From Brucella cytisi (lineage in GTDB: Bacteria > Pseudomonadota > Alphaproteobacteria > Rhizobiales > Rhizobiaceae): a stretch of 64,000 bases of DNA. The DNA is taken from positions 1,071,001-1,135,000 of the forward strand of contig JAAVLQ010000002.1 of assembly GCA_012103075.1 (NCBI GenBank), written 5' to 3'. A program made the translations under genes and the position numbers. The stretch's first letter is position 1. The number at the start of each line of letters is the position of its first letter. Shown in pieces: positions 41,892-51,974 of the stretch. The notes below the pieces were generated by a model that saw only the letters and a list, made by a program, of their open reading frames with translations, was not told the DNA's origin and ran no database searches.

Positions 41892-42430
41892 GCGAAACGA
41901 CCTCCTCTAGCGAGCGGAAATCCTTCTGGATATGCTTTGCCCTCCTGATTATCGCCCTACCCCTTGCCGCTTTTGTTGGTTCCGATGGTGGTCTGTTGAG
42001 ATGGATCGAGCAGAACCTGCAAGAGCCGATGGTCGTGCCGCGCGGCAATGTGCAGGCTTATGGGGGCGGCAACTGGAAAATGGTTGCGCTGGAAAGGTTT
42101 CGGGCACATTGCCGGAGACAAATATTGTGCTTGCTGAAGTCGACGTGACTATTCAGGACGCCGATCAATTGAAACAGTTGATCCCCTGTTTTATGACCGT
42201 GACGGACACTGAGGGCCGTCGCTGGTCGACCCTGTATGTATCGACGCAAACTATCCGGAAGCTGAAACCCGAGGCTGCCGACAAGCCAAAATGTTACGAT
42301 CTCGCCAATGAGCACGGCAGCGGCCCAGTGCGTCTTGTCGAGAGTTTCCTTTGTTCCCGCAAATGCCGGAAACCTTTCGCTATTGCTTACTATGCTTGGG
42401 AAACAGCCTGAGCATCTGGTTCTGAAATAG
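41888..42430 (+). CDS. Envelope protein of unknown function, third of three in tandem (frameshifted)
   Basis: Starts MSETTSSSERKSFWICFALL, with one membrane helix ICFALLIIALPLAAFVG. The outer domain reads VVPRGNVQAYGGGNWKMVAL, NIVLAEVDVTIQDADQLKQL and GRRWSTLYVSTQTIRKL. The frame changes near 42098-42105. A further one near 42350 is likely because it gives FVPANAGNLSLLLTMLGKQP and a stop at 42428-42430; without it the protein would end at 42411. About 180 residues. The 3' end overlaps the convergent membrane-protein gene by about 40 bases. Confidence 0.55.
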
Positions 42431-43668
42431 CTCTGTTCTTCCGGTTCACCAACGCATATTCGAGGACCGCCGCCAGAAGTGCAATACGTGTTGCATCAAG
42501 CAGAATGCCGCCATCAAGCTCCGAGGGGCTGCCGATAAAAATAACCAGAACACTGGCAATACGCTGCCAGATTTCAATATCGTATGGTCCAAGATAATGG
42601 GTCGTGCTGTACCAGATCCACGCACCGATCCAACTTATAGCGCGGTAGAGAACGATAAACGACAGCAGGGTTCCAAGCCCGGCCCCGACGACCAGTTTCA
42701 GGCAAGTCCATACCGGTCGATAGCGGCTGCGATAACCACCCAGATAATGTGCTGCGAAGTCGCTCAACCACTTCCGGAAGGTCGTTCCGCGAGTCGGGGC
42801 TGGCGGAACCGGTGCTTTCTTTGGCCGACAGATCATAGCCGTAGATGATTGCGGCCATCACCAACCAGACCATCGGCAGGAGTGCATAGAAGAATAGATT
42901 CTGCACCTGTACCCAGAAGCTCGGCTGCTGGAACTCTACCGGTACGAAATTTTCGGCGGCGTAAGCGCTCATCGAAAACCATGCAGCACTGTCATCGAAA
43001 CCGTCGAGCAGCGACCCGGCCCCGATCCAGCGAATCAGATCGTCCTTCCACTTATCGAGTGCAAACAGACCGATGAATATCCAGCTTGCGTCTGCGGCGA
43101 CAATCAACAGCCGCAACCAAGGTGAATGGATTTTTTTCATTCGCCCGCTTGGCAACCCAGCGGATCAGCCAGCAGACGAAAATTGCCGCGACCAGCTACC
43201 GGAACGCACAAGATCGAATATGTGCATCTTCTCGCCAAAGGCCGTGCGCTCGAAAGCAAGCCGCGAATATTCGCGCACTGTGTCGCCAAGAAAGCCCCAT
43301 GCAGCGTAATATGCGAAGAAAGGTAGAATAACAGCCGCCGTCACCATCAGCATTCGGTCGGCCTTGCGATTGTCGGGCAACTGCGCGGTTTCTACCGTAG
43401 CGGTTTGGCGCAACGAAGCAAGCGCTGGCAATCCGGGGCGCAGCGTGGCGAACATCGCCACCACGACGAGCAGCTTCACAAGTACGACAAGCGAAAGAAC
43501 GACCATTCCGGCGAGCGGAAAGTACCCACCCGCACTCACCGCGGCATCGAGCAGCAAGTCGCGCGCAATATAGCCCAGCGCGCCAATAAGCAGCAGCTGG
43601 GGCCAAAACCGTGCCAGAAGACGGGCTGTCAGAGCGAGCAGACCGCCGATATCCTTGAGCATAGTCAT
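42390..43668 (-). CDS. Multi-pass membrane protein of unknown function (frameshifted)
   Basis: Starts MTMLKDIGGLLALTARLLAR at 43668. Membrane stretches include FWPQLLLIGALGYIARDLLL, FPLAGMVVLSLVVLVKLLVV, IHSPWLRLLIVAADASWIFI, LFFYALLPMVWLVMAAIIYG, LVVGAGLGTLLSFIVLYRAI and a C-terminal one ending EYALVNRKNRAISE. Frame changes are near 43180-43195, 43125-43135 (T run) and 42780-42830. About 425 residues. It converges on the three anchored proteins, and such gene groups often form one envelope complex. I recognise no family. Confidence 0.6.
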
Positions 43669-43736
43669 GGCCGCAGTTTAGCCAGCTGATTGGTAGGGCT
43701 CAACATATTTTATTTGCCTAGTATATAGACCTGCAC

Positions 43737-44906
43737 TTATCCACGCCGAGTGCCGGAAGATACGATGTCGAGATAGACGGCCAGAACAAGAATGCTCCCC
43801 TTGATGATCTGCTGCCAGAACGTATCGACGCCGAGCATGGACATGCCGTTGTCGAGGCTCGACATGATGAGCGCGCCGACCAGTGCGCCCAGCACGGAAC
43901 CAACGCCGCCGCGCATGGAGGTGCCGCCGATGAAACAGGAGGCAATGGCGTCAAGTTCGCCGCCCATGCCTGCAGATGGCGTTCCTGCCGCGAGGCGCGA
44001 GGTTGTCGTCAGACCAGCCACCGCCGCCATCAGCCCCATCAGAGCGAAGACCGCCATCTTGACGAAATTGACGTTCACGCCGGAAAAGCGCGTCGCTTCG
44101 GTGTTCGAGCCGACCGCATAGATGTGACGACCGAACACGGTCTGTTTTGCGGTCACGGTGAAGACACCGAGGATCACCAGCAGGATTAGGACGGGAACCG
44201 GCACACCCTGATAGCTGTTGAGGATTAGGATGAAACCGAGGATCAAGATACCGATACCGAGAAGCCTTGCGACTTCCATCCCTGATGAAAGTGTCTGGAG
44301 ATTGTGCTTACGCTTGCTGGCCCGCGTGCGCAGCGTCATCAGGATCAGCACGCCGAACAGGGCAATAGCACAGAGATTGCCAAGCCAGCCCGGCAGATAG
44401 CCCTGCCCGATATATTTGAACTCCGGCGAGATTGGCGCAATGGTGACGCCACCCATGATGCCGAGCACGATGCCGCGAAACACAAGCTGGCCGCCGAGCG
44501 TGACGATGAAAGACGGTATGCCGAGATAGGCAGTCAGCCAGCCGTTAAAAGCGCCAAGCGCCACACCGAGAACCAGAACCGTGCTGATCGTCGCCCATAA
44601 TGGCCATCCGTAGACCACGTCGAGAACGGCGGCGATGCCGCCCAAAAGCCCCAAAAGCGCGCCAACCGACAGATCGATTTCACCGGCAACAATGACGAAA
44701 ACCATCGCCGATGCGAGCATTCCGGTTATGGCCATCTGGCGTAGAAGATTGGAAAAGTTGCGTGCCGTCAGGAACTGCGAACGTCCCATTTCGGGATCGT
44801 AGGTAAGGACTGCAAACAATGCCCAGATGAGCGCAACCACGATCAGCAGCGCGACGATCTTATAATCCGCCAGAAACCTTCGAAGGCTTTTGCCCGTCAA
44901 TGTCAT
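43737..44906 (-). CDS. xylH: Xylose ABC transporter permease
   Basis: Intact. Start taken at ATG 44906 (MTLTGKSLRRFLADYK); a GTG three codons upstream (44915) is possible, and neither has a strong ribosome site. About ten transmembrane helices. Typical XylH segments: LTARNFSNLLRQMAITGMLA, FVIVAGEIDLSVGALLGLLG, IPSFIVTLGGQLVFRGI, and DAIASCFIGGTSMRGGVGSV with LDNGMSMLGVDTFWQQIIKG. About 389 residues, slightly under the E. coli protein. Third gene of the minus-strand xylFGH unit, 92 bases after xylG. Confidence 0.93.
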   Translation of the reverse strand: MTLTGKSLRRFLADYKIVALLIVVALIWALFAVLTYDPEMGRSQFLTARNFSNLLRQMAITGMLASAMVFVIVAGEIDLSVGALLGLLGGIAAVLDVVYGWPLWATISTVLVLGVALGAFNGWLTAYLGIPSFIVTLGGQLVFRGIVLGIMGGVTIAPISPEFKYIGQGYLPGWLGNLCAIALFGVLILMTLRTRASKRKHNLQTLSSGMEVARLLGIGILILGFILILNSYQGVPVPVLILLVILGVFTVTAKQTVFGRHIYAVGSNTEATRFSGVNVNFVKMAVFALMGLMAAVAGLTTTSRLAAGTPSAGMGGELDAIASCFIGGTSMRGGVGSVLGALVGALIMSSLDNGMSMLGVDTFWQQIIKGSILVLAVYLDIVSSGTRRG

Positions 44907-44998
44907 ATTATGCACCGGTCAAATTTGAGCATTTCCAGCAAAGATGTGAAACGATTTTGCATAAGGAAAATGCGTGAAAACAAAGAGTTATTCGAGGA

Positions 44999-46536
44999 TC
45001 AGGCCGCATTGGTCATAGGTTTGCCGATTGCAGCGGCAAGCACCTTCTCCCGGGTAAGATTTTCATTGAGGAAATCGCCACGCAGCCTGCCCTCGCCGAT
45101 CACGAGAACACGGTCGCTGATGCCAAGAACTTCCGGCATTTCGGAAGAGACCATCAGCACCGCGACACCCTGTTTCGCGAGTGCGAAGATCAGTTTGTAG
45201 ATTTCATATTTCGCACCAACATCGACGCCCCGCGTCGGCTCATCGAGAATGAGCACCTTGGGGTCTGGCAGCATCATCTTCGACAGCACCGCCTTCTGCT
45301 GGTTGCCACCGGACAGGGACGCAATTTCCAGCATCGGATCGGCAGTCTTCACCTTGAGGCGCAGAATTTCGCGCTGGATCGTGGCCAGTTCCGCTTCCTT
45401 GTCGAGCAATCCGCGCAAGGAAAAGCGATCCAGCACGGAAACCGTCATATTATAGCCCACAGGCATGATCGGCAGGATGCCATCCTTCTTTCGGTCCTCC
45501 GGCACCATGCAGATGCCCTGTCGAACCGCATCACGCGGCGTGCGGATTTTCAGCTCCTCGCCTTCCAGAAAGACTTGCCCGTCATGCGCTCCGGGCCAGA
45601 CACCGAACAGGCTGGACACCAGTTCCGTGCGCCCCGCGCCCACCAGCCCGGCAATACCGAGAATTTCACCGCGTCGCAGCGCGAATGAAACATTGTCGAC
45701 CACCTTGCGATCTGGATTGGTCACATCCCAGCAGTTGATATTGCTTGCTTCGAAAACAACCTCGCCGATATCGTGCGGCTCACGCGGAAACAGGTTTTTC
45801 ATCTCGCGCCCCACCATCATGGTGATGATGGCTGGCGTGGTGAGTTCCGCCATCGGCTTCGTCGCGATATGCGTTCCGTCGCGAATGACCGTCACCTTGT
45901 CGGAAATTTCGGCCACTTCATCCAGCTTGTGGGAGATGTAGACACAGGCCATGCCTTGCGCCTTGAAGTCCTTGATGAGATCGAGAAGGACGCATGTTTC
46001 GGATGCCGTCAGCGCCGATGTCGGCTCATCCAGAATGAGCAGCTTCGCATTCTTGTTGATCGCCTTTGCGATCTCGATCAACTGCTGCTTGCCACCCGGA
46101 TAATGATAGACCGGAAGCGCGACATTGATGTCGTGGATCTTGAGGCGCGCCAGAAGTTCCGTCGCGCGCGCATTCATCTGGTCATAATCGATGAAGCCTC
46201 CGCTTGTCGGCTCCGATCCCAGAAAGATGTTTTCCGCAACCGAGAGATGCGGCACCATCATGAGTTCCTGATGGATGATGACGATACCCGCGGCTTCCGT
46301 ATCGCGGATGCCCGTCGCCTTCAGTTCCCCGCCTTCCCAGAAAATTTCCCCCCGCTCCGGGTGCCATGGGGATAAACGCCGGAAAGCACTTTCATCAGTG
46401 TGGATTTGCCCGCGCCGTTCTCACCGCAAAGGCCGACACACTCGCCCGCGCGCACTTTCAGGTAAATGCCGTCAAGCGCTTTCACGCCGTTGAAGTCCTT
46501 ACCGATATTGCGCATCTCTAGAAGATATTCGGACAT
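44999..46536 (-). CDS. xylG: Xylose ABC transporter, double ATPase subunit (one frameshift)
   Basis: Start ATG 46536: [20 protein letters not shown]. First nucleotide-binding domain: Walker [10 protein letters not shown]; the linker frame slips at the C run 46349-46354 (GTRSG to EIFWEGGEL); then [31 protein letters not shown] in place of a canonical signature, and [11 protein letters not shown]. Second domain: [41 protein letters not shown]. About 512 residues, normal for RbsA/XylG. It powers xylose import with xylH and xylF. Confidence 0.93.
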
Positions 46537-46651
46537 CGCATATGACCTTGCAGTAACGCAGCAGAATGAGCCGTCCGGTTTCAAACCACACCATCGCCCG
46601 GCGGAAATGCTCCGGACAACGCTGTCACAGACAGCATCGACAAGTTGGTGA

Positions 46652-46687
46652 GGCCAGAAGCTGGATCATGATTTCCAGACTTCCGGC
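46652..46687 (-). terminator. Hairpin between xylF and xylG
   Basis: GGCCAGAAGCTGGA, 8-base loop, TCCAGACTTCCGGCC: an imperfect stem of about 13 pairs in the 187-base gap downstream of xylF. It probably acts as an attenuator or 3'-end stabiliser, making the binding protein more abundant than the ATPase and permease. Confidence 0.6.
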
Positions 46688-46723
46688 CCCACTATTCTCT
46701 CAAGGATAAGTCGCCGGAAAAAC

Positions 46724-47746
46724 TTACTTCCCTTCAATCTGTTCCTTGGTGTAGAAGCCGTCCTGAACGTAGATGTCGATATTGTCCTTGGTCACGGCAG
46801 TCGGCGTCAGCAGAAGCGTGTCGACCTGCTTGCCACCGTTGTCGAGCTTGGAATTGAACTCAGGCGTTTCGCCCTTGACCATCTGGACGGTCAGCTTGGC
46901 AGCTTCCGACGCGATGAGCTTCAGCGGCTTGTAGACCGTTACGGTCTGTGTACCGTCGATCAAACGCTTGACGGCGGCAAGGTCGCTGTCCTGTCCGGAA
47001 ACGGCTGTCTTACCAGCCAGCCCCTGTGCTGCAAGTGCCTGAATGGCGCCACCGGCGGTGCCGTCGTTTGAAGCGACAACAGCGTCGATCTTGTTCTGCG
47101 CGGCCGTCAGGGCGTTTTCCATGATGGAGAGCGCTTCCGTCGGGCTCCATTCTTTCACCCACTGCGAGCCGATGACCTTCACCTTGCCGGGAATCGATAG
47201 CTTCTTTCAGAGCCTTTTCCTGCGGCCGGCACGGAGAAGCTTGGCGTTATTATCGGTCGGCGAACCGCCAAGGAGATAATAATTGCCTTCCGGCTTGGCC
47301 TTCAGGACAGCTTCAGCCTGCATGAAGCCGACGCGCTCATTGTCGAAAGAGATATAGGCATCGATATCCGCATTGAGGATCAGACGATCATAGGACAGAA
47401 CCTTGATGCCGGATGCCTTGGCGTCAGCCACAACCGCATCGAAAACCTTGGAGTTCATGGGCACGATGACGATGGCGTCAACACCCTGCGCAATCAGGTT
47501 TTCAACCTGCTTGACCTGCTTTTCCTCGTTGCCGTCAGCCGACTGTACATTGACCTTGGCACCCAGCTTTTCTGCCGCTTCAATGAAATAGTCGCGGTCA
47601 CGCGCCCAGCGCTCGACGCGAAGATCGTCGATGGAAAAGCCAATGACCGGGTTTTCCGGCGAAGCATAGACTGGCGTGGACGCCATAGCGCCAATACCCA
47701 AAGCCGCGGCAACCAGCGCGCCGGTCAGAAAATAACGACGTTTCAT
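46724..47746 (-). CDS. xylF: D-xylose-binding periplasmic protein (frameshifted)
   Basis: Start ATG 47746 follows GGAGGAG; signal peptide MKRRYFLTGALVAAALGIGA with cleavage near VYA. Family features: NPVIGFSIDDLRVERWARDR, GVDAIVIVPMNSKVFDAVV, VLSYDRLILNADIDAYISFD, NYYLLGGSPTDNNAKLLRAG, then after a frame change near 47190-47215 VIGSQWVKEWSPTEALSIME, VVASNDGTAGGAIQALA and VSGQDSDLAAVKRLIDGTQT. About 342 residues. First gene of xylFGH, divergent from the LacI-type regulator. Confidence 0.92.
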
Positions 47747-47998
47747 GCACATCTCCTCCAAACAACACCGGCGTGCTACCGGCTGATACCAAACCGCGTC
47801 CCCGAACGTGTTCCGCCCCCGGAGTTCGGCACAACAAAACAGCCCTCTTCAGAGCTGCTTATTCCTTGAAAGGTTGATCCTCCCAAAGGCGCTGTGCGCC
47901 AAGATCACTCCATCGGGACAGCATGCAAAAGACACACCGCCCCATCCTCGGGAACCATTGATACGTGAAGAAAAATGATTAGCAAGTATTTTTTTTGA

Positions 47999-48011
47999 TT
48001 TACGTACCTCA
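47999..48011. promoter_or_regulatory. Candidate operator shared by two sugar-transport units, copy 1
   Basis: TTTACGTACCTCA, with TACGTA at its centre, lies 35 bases before the regulator start codon in the 299-base gap between xylF and the regulator gene. The identical 13-mer occurs in the other orientation at 58176-58188, upstream of the second sugar ABC operon. A self-complementary core is typical of LacI-family operators. The rest of the gap holds no gene. Confidence 0.55.
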
Positions 48012-48045
48012 TTATTGATCTTATGGTCCGCATCGAGGAGCGAGG

Positions 48046-49079
48046 ATGAAACCTACAGTCCATGATATAGCCAGAACAGCGGGCGTCAGCCTTTGCCACG
48101 GTCGACCGTGTGCTGAACGAACGTCCGTGTGAGAGAGCGAAGACGCGCGACCGGGTTATGGAGGCGATGAATACGCTCGGCTATGTGCGCGATGTGGGTG
48201 CTGCCAACCTCGCACGCGGCAGGCTTTATCAGTTCGATTTTATTTTGCCGGACAATGAAAATACCTTCATGCTGAGCCTGCGCGCGGAACTGCAATCCGC
48301 GACAGAACGGGCTTTGGCTGAGCGTGTGCTGGTCAATGTCGTACTCGTTCCGGCCTTCGATGAAGCAGCACTTGTCGCAGCACTGGACGAATGTGCCTCG
48401 CGCAAGCCCGACGGCGTTGCATTCGTGGCAGTCGATACCGATCCCGTGCGTGAAGCCTGCGCCCGATTGGGTGAGCAAGACATTCATGCCGTCACGCTCG
48501 TATCCGACCTTGGGCATTCCACGCGAACGCATTATGTTGGCGTCGATAACGGCGCAGCCGGACGCACAGCAGCGCGGCTTCTGGGGCTCTTTGCCAACGG
48601 AACGGAGGGGGGCTCTTGCGGTGGTCGCCGGTTCGTTGAAAGTCCGCGATCATCAGGAACGTTTCGACGGTTTTACGGCAGCCATGAAAGCTGACTTTCC
48701 GGGCCGCGAGATATTGCCCGTTCTGGAAGGTTTCGATGAAGGATCGCGTGTGGAACAGCTTGTCGGCAAGCTGCTTGACGAGCGCAGCGACATTGACGGG
48801 ATCTATAGCCTCGGCGCTGGCAACAGCGGTCTTGTGAAGGCGTTGGCTGAGCATACATCCAATCGACCGCTCGTCATCGCGCATGAACGCGACAGCGTGA
48901 CCTCGAAAGCGCTGACAGATGGCATTATCCATGCGGTGCTGGCGCAGGATGCGGGCCATGAAATCCGCAGCGCCATCCGAGTTCTGAAAGCATCTGCGGA
49001 TCGTCTGGCGATCGTTCCGGGACAGGAACACATCCGCATCGAAATTTTCCTTAAAGACAACCTGCCGCATTTCGACTGA
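48046..49079 (+). CDS. LacI family transcriptional regulator of the xylose genes (frameshifted)
   Basis: Start ATG 48046 with GAGGAG upstream. DNA-binding domain: MKPTVHDIARTAGVSL, then ATVDRVLNERP after one extra T near 48091, and TRDRVMEAMNTLGYV. Periplasmic-binding-like effector domain: FDFILPDNENTFMLSLRAEL, DGVAFVAVDTDPVREACARL, then after the G run 48606-48612 ALAVVAGSLKVRDHQERFDG, DIDGIYSLGAGNSGLVKAL. About 344 residues. It is divergent from xylFGH and followed by xylB and xylA on its own strand, so it probably responds to xylose or a related sugar and controls both arms. Confidence 0.86.
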
Positions 49080-49115
49080 CGCGCGGGCCACAACGCCTTT
49101 CCAACAGGAGCAAAT

Positions 49116-50570
49116 ATGTATCTCGGGCTCGATCTAGGAACATCCGGTGTCAAGGCGCTGTTGATCAACGACGCGCAGACGGTGATCGCTTCGGCCCATG
49201 GCGAACTGGACGTGTCCCGCCCCCATCCGGGCTGGAGCGAACAGGACCCGGCACAGTGGATCAAGGCCTGCCGCACTGCAATTGATGGCCTGCGCGCGGC
49301 CCATCTGAAAGAGTTTTCGGCGATTGCCGGTATCGGCCTTTCCGGCCAGATGCATGGCGCTACCCTGCTGGACGAACAGGATCAGGTATTGCGTCCCTGC
49401 ATCCTCTGGAACGATACGCGCAGCTATCGCGAAGCGGCCAAACTCGATGCCGATCCGGCGTTTCGCGCCATCACAGGCAATATTGTCTTTCCCGGTTTTA
49501 CCGCACCGAAGCTGGTTTGGGTTGCCAATAACGAACCGGAGATTTTCGCGCGCATCCGTAAGGTGCTGCTGCCGAAGGACTACCTGCGCCTCTGGCTGAC
49601 CGGGGAATACGTCTCCGACATGTCGGATTCGGCAGGTACAAGCTGGCTCGATACAGGTGCACGCCATTGGTCGCGCGAGCTTCTGGACAAGACCAACCTC
49701 GATGAGAGCCAGATGCCGCGCCTTGCCGAAGGCACGGACGCAACCGGACGGCTGCGGGCCGAACTTGCCGCCGAATGGGGTATTGCCGGTCAACCGGTCG
49801 TGGCGGGCGGCGCTGGCGACAATGCGGCCTCGGCCTGCGGCATGGGTACGGTCAAGCCCGGCCATGCCTTCGTTTCGCTCGGCACATCAGGCGTACTCTT
49901 TGCTGCAAATGGTGCCTATCAGCCGAAGCCTGAAAGTGCGGTTCATGCCTTCTGTCATGCCTTGCCCGACACATGGCACCAGATGGGTGTCATCCTGTCC
50001 GCAGCGAGCGCGTTTGACTGGTATGCACGGCTTGTCGGCAAAACGGCACATGAACTCGACAAGGCACTCGGCGACACGCTGAATGCACCGGGCAGCGCGA
50101 CATTCCTGCCCTATCTCTCGGGCGAACGCACCCCGTATAACGATGCGAAAATACGCGGCGTATTTTCAGGCCTTGAGCATGAATCCGATCAGCGCGCATT
50201 AACGCAAGCCGTTTTGGAAGGCGTCGCCTTCGCGATCCGCGACAATCTCGCCGCGCTGCAATCGGCTGGCACCGATATCAAGTCGCTGACCGCCGTCGGC
50301 GGTGGCTCGCGTTCCACCTATTGGCTGAAGGCAATCGCGACCGCATTGAATGTACCGATTGCCTTGCCGGAAGAAGGCGACTTCGGTGGGGCTTTTGGTG
50401 CCGCGCGACTGGGCCTCATTGCGGCAACCGGTGCCGATCCGTTTGCCATCTGCACACCGCCGCGCACCGAGCGCACGATAGAGCCGGAAGCCGCCCTGCT
50501 CCCGGCTTATGAGGAAGCCTATCAGCGCTACCACGCCCTTTATCCGGCACTTCACGCCCTCGCCGGTTAG
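49116..50570 (+). CDS. xylB: Xylulokinase
   Basis: Intact, 484 residues. FGGY kinase: N-terminal MYLGLDLGTSGVKALLIND phosphate-binding loop, IAGIGLSGQMHGATLLDEQD, LPKDYLRLWLTGEYVSDMSD, and the second-domain signatures VVAGGAGDNAASACGMGTV, SLGTSGVLFA, YLSGERTPYND and LTAVGGGSRSTYWLKAIA. Phosphorylates D-xylulose to D-xylulose 5-phosphate for the pentose phosphate pathway. It lies 36 bases after the regulator and 51 bases before xylA. Confidence 0.95.
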   Translation: MYLGLDLGTSGVKALLINDAQTVIASAHGELDVSRPHPGWSEQDPAQWIKACRTAIDGLRAAHLKEFSAIAGIGLSGQMHGATLLDEQDQVLRPCILWNDTRSYREAAKLDADPAFRAITGNIVFPGFTAPKLVWVANNEPEIFARIRKVLLPKDYLRLWLTGEYVSDMSDSAGTSWLDTGARHWSRELLDKTNLDESQMPRLAEGTDATGRLRAELAAEWGIAGQPVVAGGAGDNAASACGMGTVKPGHAFVSLGTSGVLFAANGAYQPKPESAVHAFCHALPDTWHQMGVILSAASAFDWYARLVGKTAHELDKALGDTLNAPGSATFLPYLSGERTPYNDAKIRGVFSGLEHESDQRALTQAVLEGVAFAIRDNLAALQSAGTDIKSLTAVGGGSRSTYWLKAIATALNVPIALPEEGDFGGAFGAARLGLIAATGADPFAICTPPRTERTIEPEAALLPAYEEAYQRYHALYPALHALAG

Positions 50571-50621
50571 TGACGCTGCCGCAAACAATTAGACATGACG
50601 ACATTCGAACGGGAGGACACA

Positions 50622-51927
50622 ATGAGCACCGGATTTTTCGGCGACATTCAGAAGGTTAAATATGAGGGACCGGACAGCGACAACCCGCTGGCATTCCGCC
50701 ACTATAATCCGGATGAAATCGTGCTGGGCAAGCGTATGGAAGACCATCTGCGCTTTGCGGTCGCCTACTGGCACAGCTTTGCCCGGGAGGGTGGCGACCC
50801 GTTCGGCGGACGCACCTTCGACCGTCCCCGGTATTCCAACGAGCTGGATGCGGCAAAGCTCAAGGCTGACGTGGCCTTCGAGTTCTTTTCCCGCTTGGCG
50901 CGCCCTATTATTGCTTCCATGATGCAGATGTGCGGCCCGAAGGGCGCAACTTTGCGGAAAACACGCGATATCTCAATGAAATTGTCGATATCTTCGAGAA
51001 AAAGCAGGCCGAAACCGGCGTAAAGCTTCTCTGGGGCACAGCCAATCTCTTTTCCAACCGCCGCTATATGGGCGGGGCCGCAACCAATCCAGATCCCGAT
51101 GTGTTCGCCTTTGCCGCAGCGACCGTAAAAGCTGCATCGACGCGACGAAACGGCTCGGTGGTGAGAACTACGTGCTCTGGGGTGGTCGCGAAGGCTATGA
51201 AACGCTGCTCAACACCGATCTTGGACGCGAACTCGACCAGATGGGGCGGTTCCTCAATCTGGTAGTCGAATACAAGCATAAGATCGGTTTCAAGGGCACG
51301 ATCCTGATCGAACCGAAGCCGCAGGAGCCGACCAAGCATCAATATGATTACGACGTCGCGACGGTCTATGGCTTCCTGAAGCGTTACGGCCTCGAAAACG
51401 AAGTAAAGGTCAATATCGAGCAGGGCCACGCCATTCTGGCCGGTCACTCGTTCGAGCATGAACTGGCGCTTGCCCGTGCGCTTGGCATTTTCGGTTCCAT
51501 CGACATGAACCGCAATGACTATCAGTCAGGCTGGGATACGGACCAGTTCCCGAACAATGTGCCCGAAATGGCGCTCGCCTATTATCAGGTCCTGCTTGCA
51601 GGCGGCTTCACCACCGGTGGCACGAATTTCGACGCCAAGCTGCGCCGTCAGTCACTCGATCCGCAGGACCTGCTGATCGGCCACATCGGTGGCATGGATT
51701 GCTGTGCACGCGGGCTGAAAGCAGCCGCCGCAATGCTTGAAGACGGCGCATTGTCCAAGCCGCTCGATGAGCGTTATGCAGGCTGGAACAGCGATTTCGG
51801 CAAGAAGCTTTTGACTGGCCTCTCGCTGGACCAGATCACGGCTGAAGTCGAAACGAAGGACATCAATCCGCAGCCGAAATCCGGCCGCCGGGAGTATCTC
51901 GAAAACGTCGTCAATCGCTACGTTTGA
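50622..51927 (+). CDS. xylA: Xylose isomerase (frameshifted)
   Basis: Start ATG 50622 after [27 protein letters not shown]. Two or more frame changes, near 50895-50935 ([18 protein letters not shown], with the catalytic His) and at the A run 51128-51131 ([20 protein letters not shown]). Metal and substrate ligands are visible in [71 protein letters not shown] and [14 protein letters not shown]. About 435 residues, a typical class II isomerase. Converts D-xylose to D-xylulose. A terminator follows. Confidence 0.94.
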
Positions 51928-51948
51928 ATCAGCAAACCGGCGTGAACA

Positions 51949-51971
51949 AAAGGGCGCCAGTGGCGCCCTTT
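51949..51971. terminator. Bidirectional terminator between xylA and the convergent dehydrogenase gene
   Basis: AAAGGGCGCCA then TGGCGCCCTTT, a perfect 11-base inverted repeat with A runs on the left and T runs on the right, between two convergent stop codons. It can serve both strands. Confidence 0.85.
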
Positions 51972-51974
51972 CCT

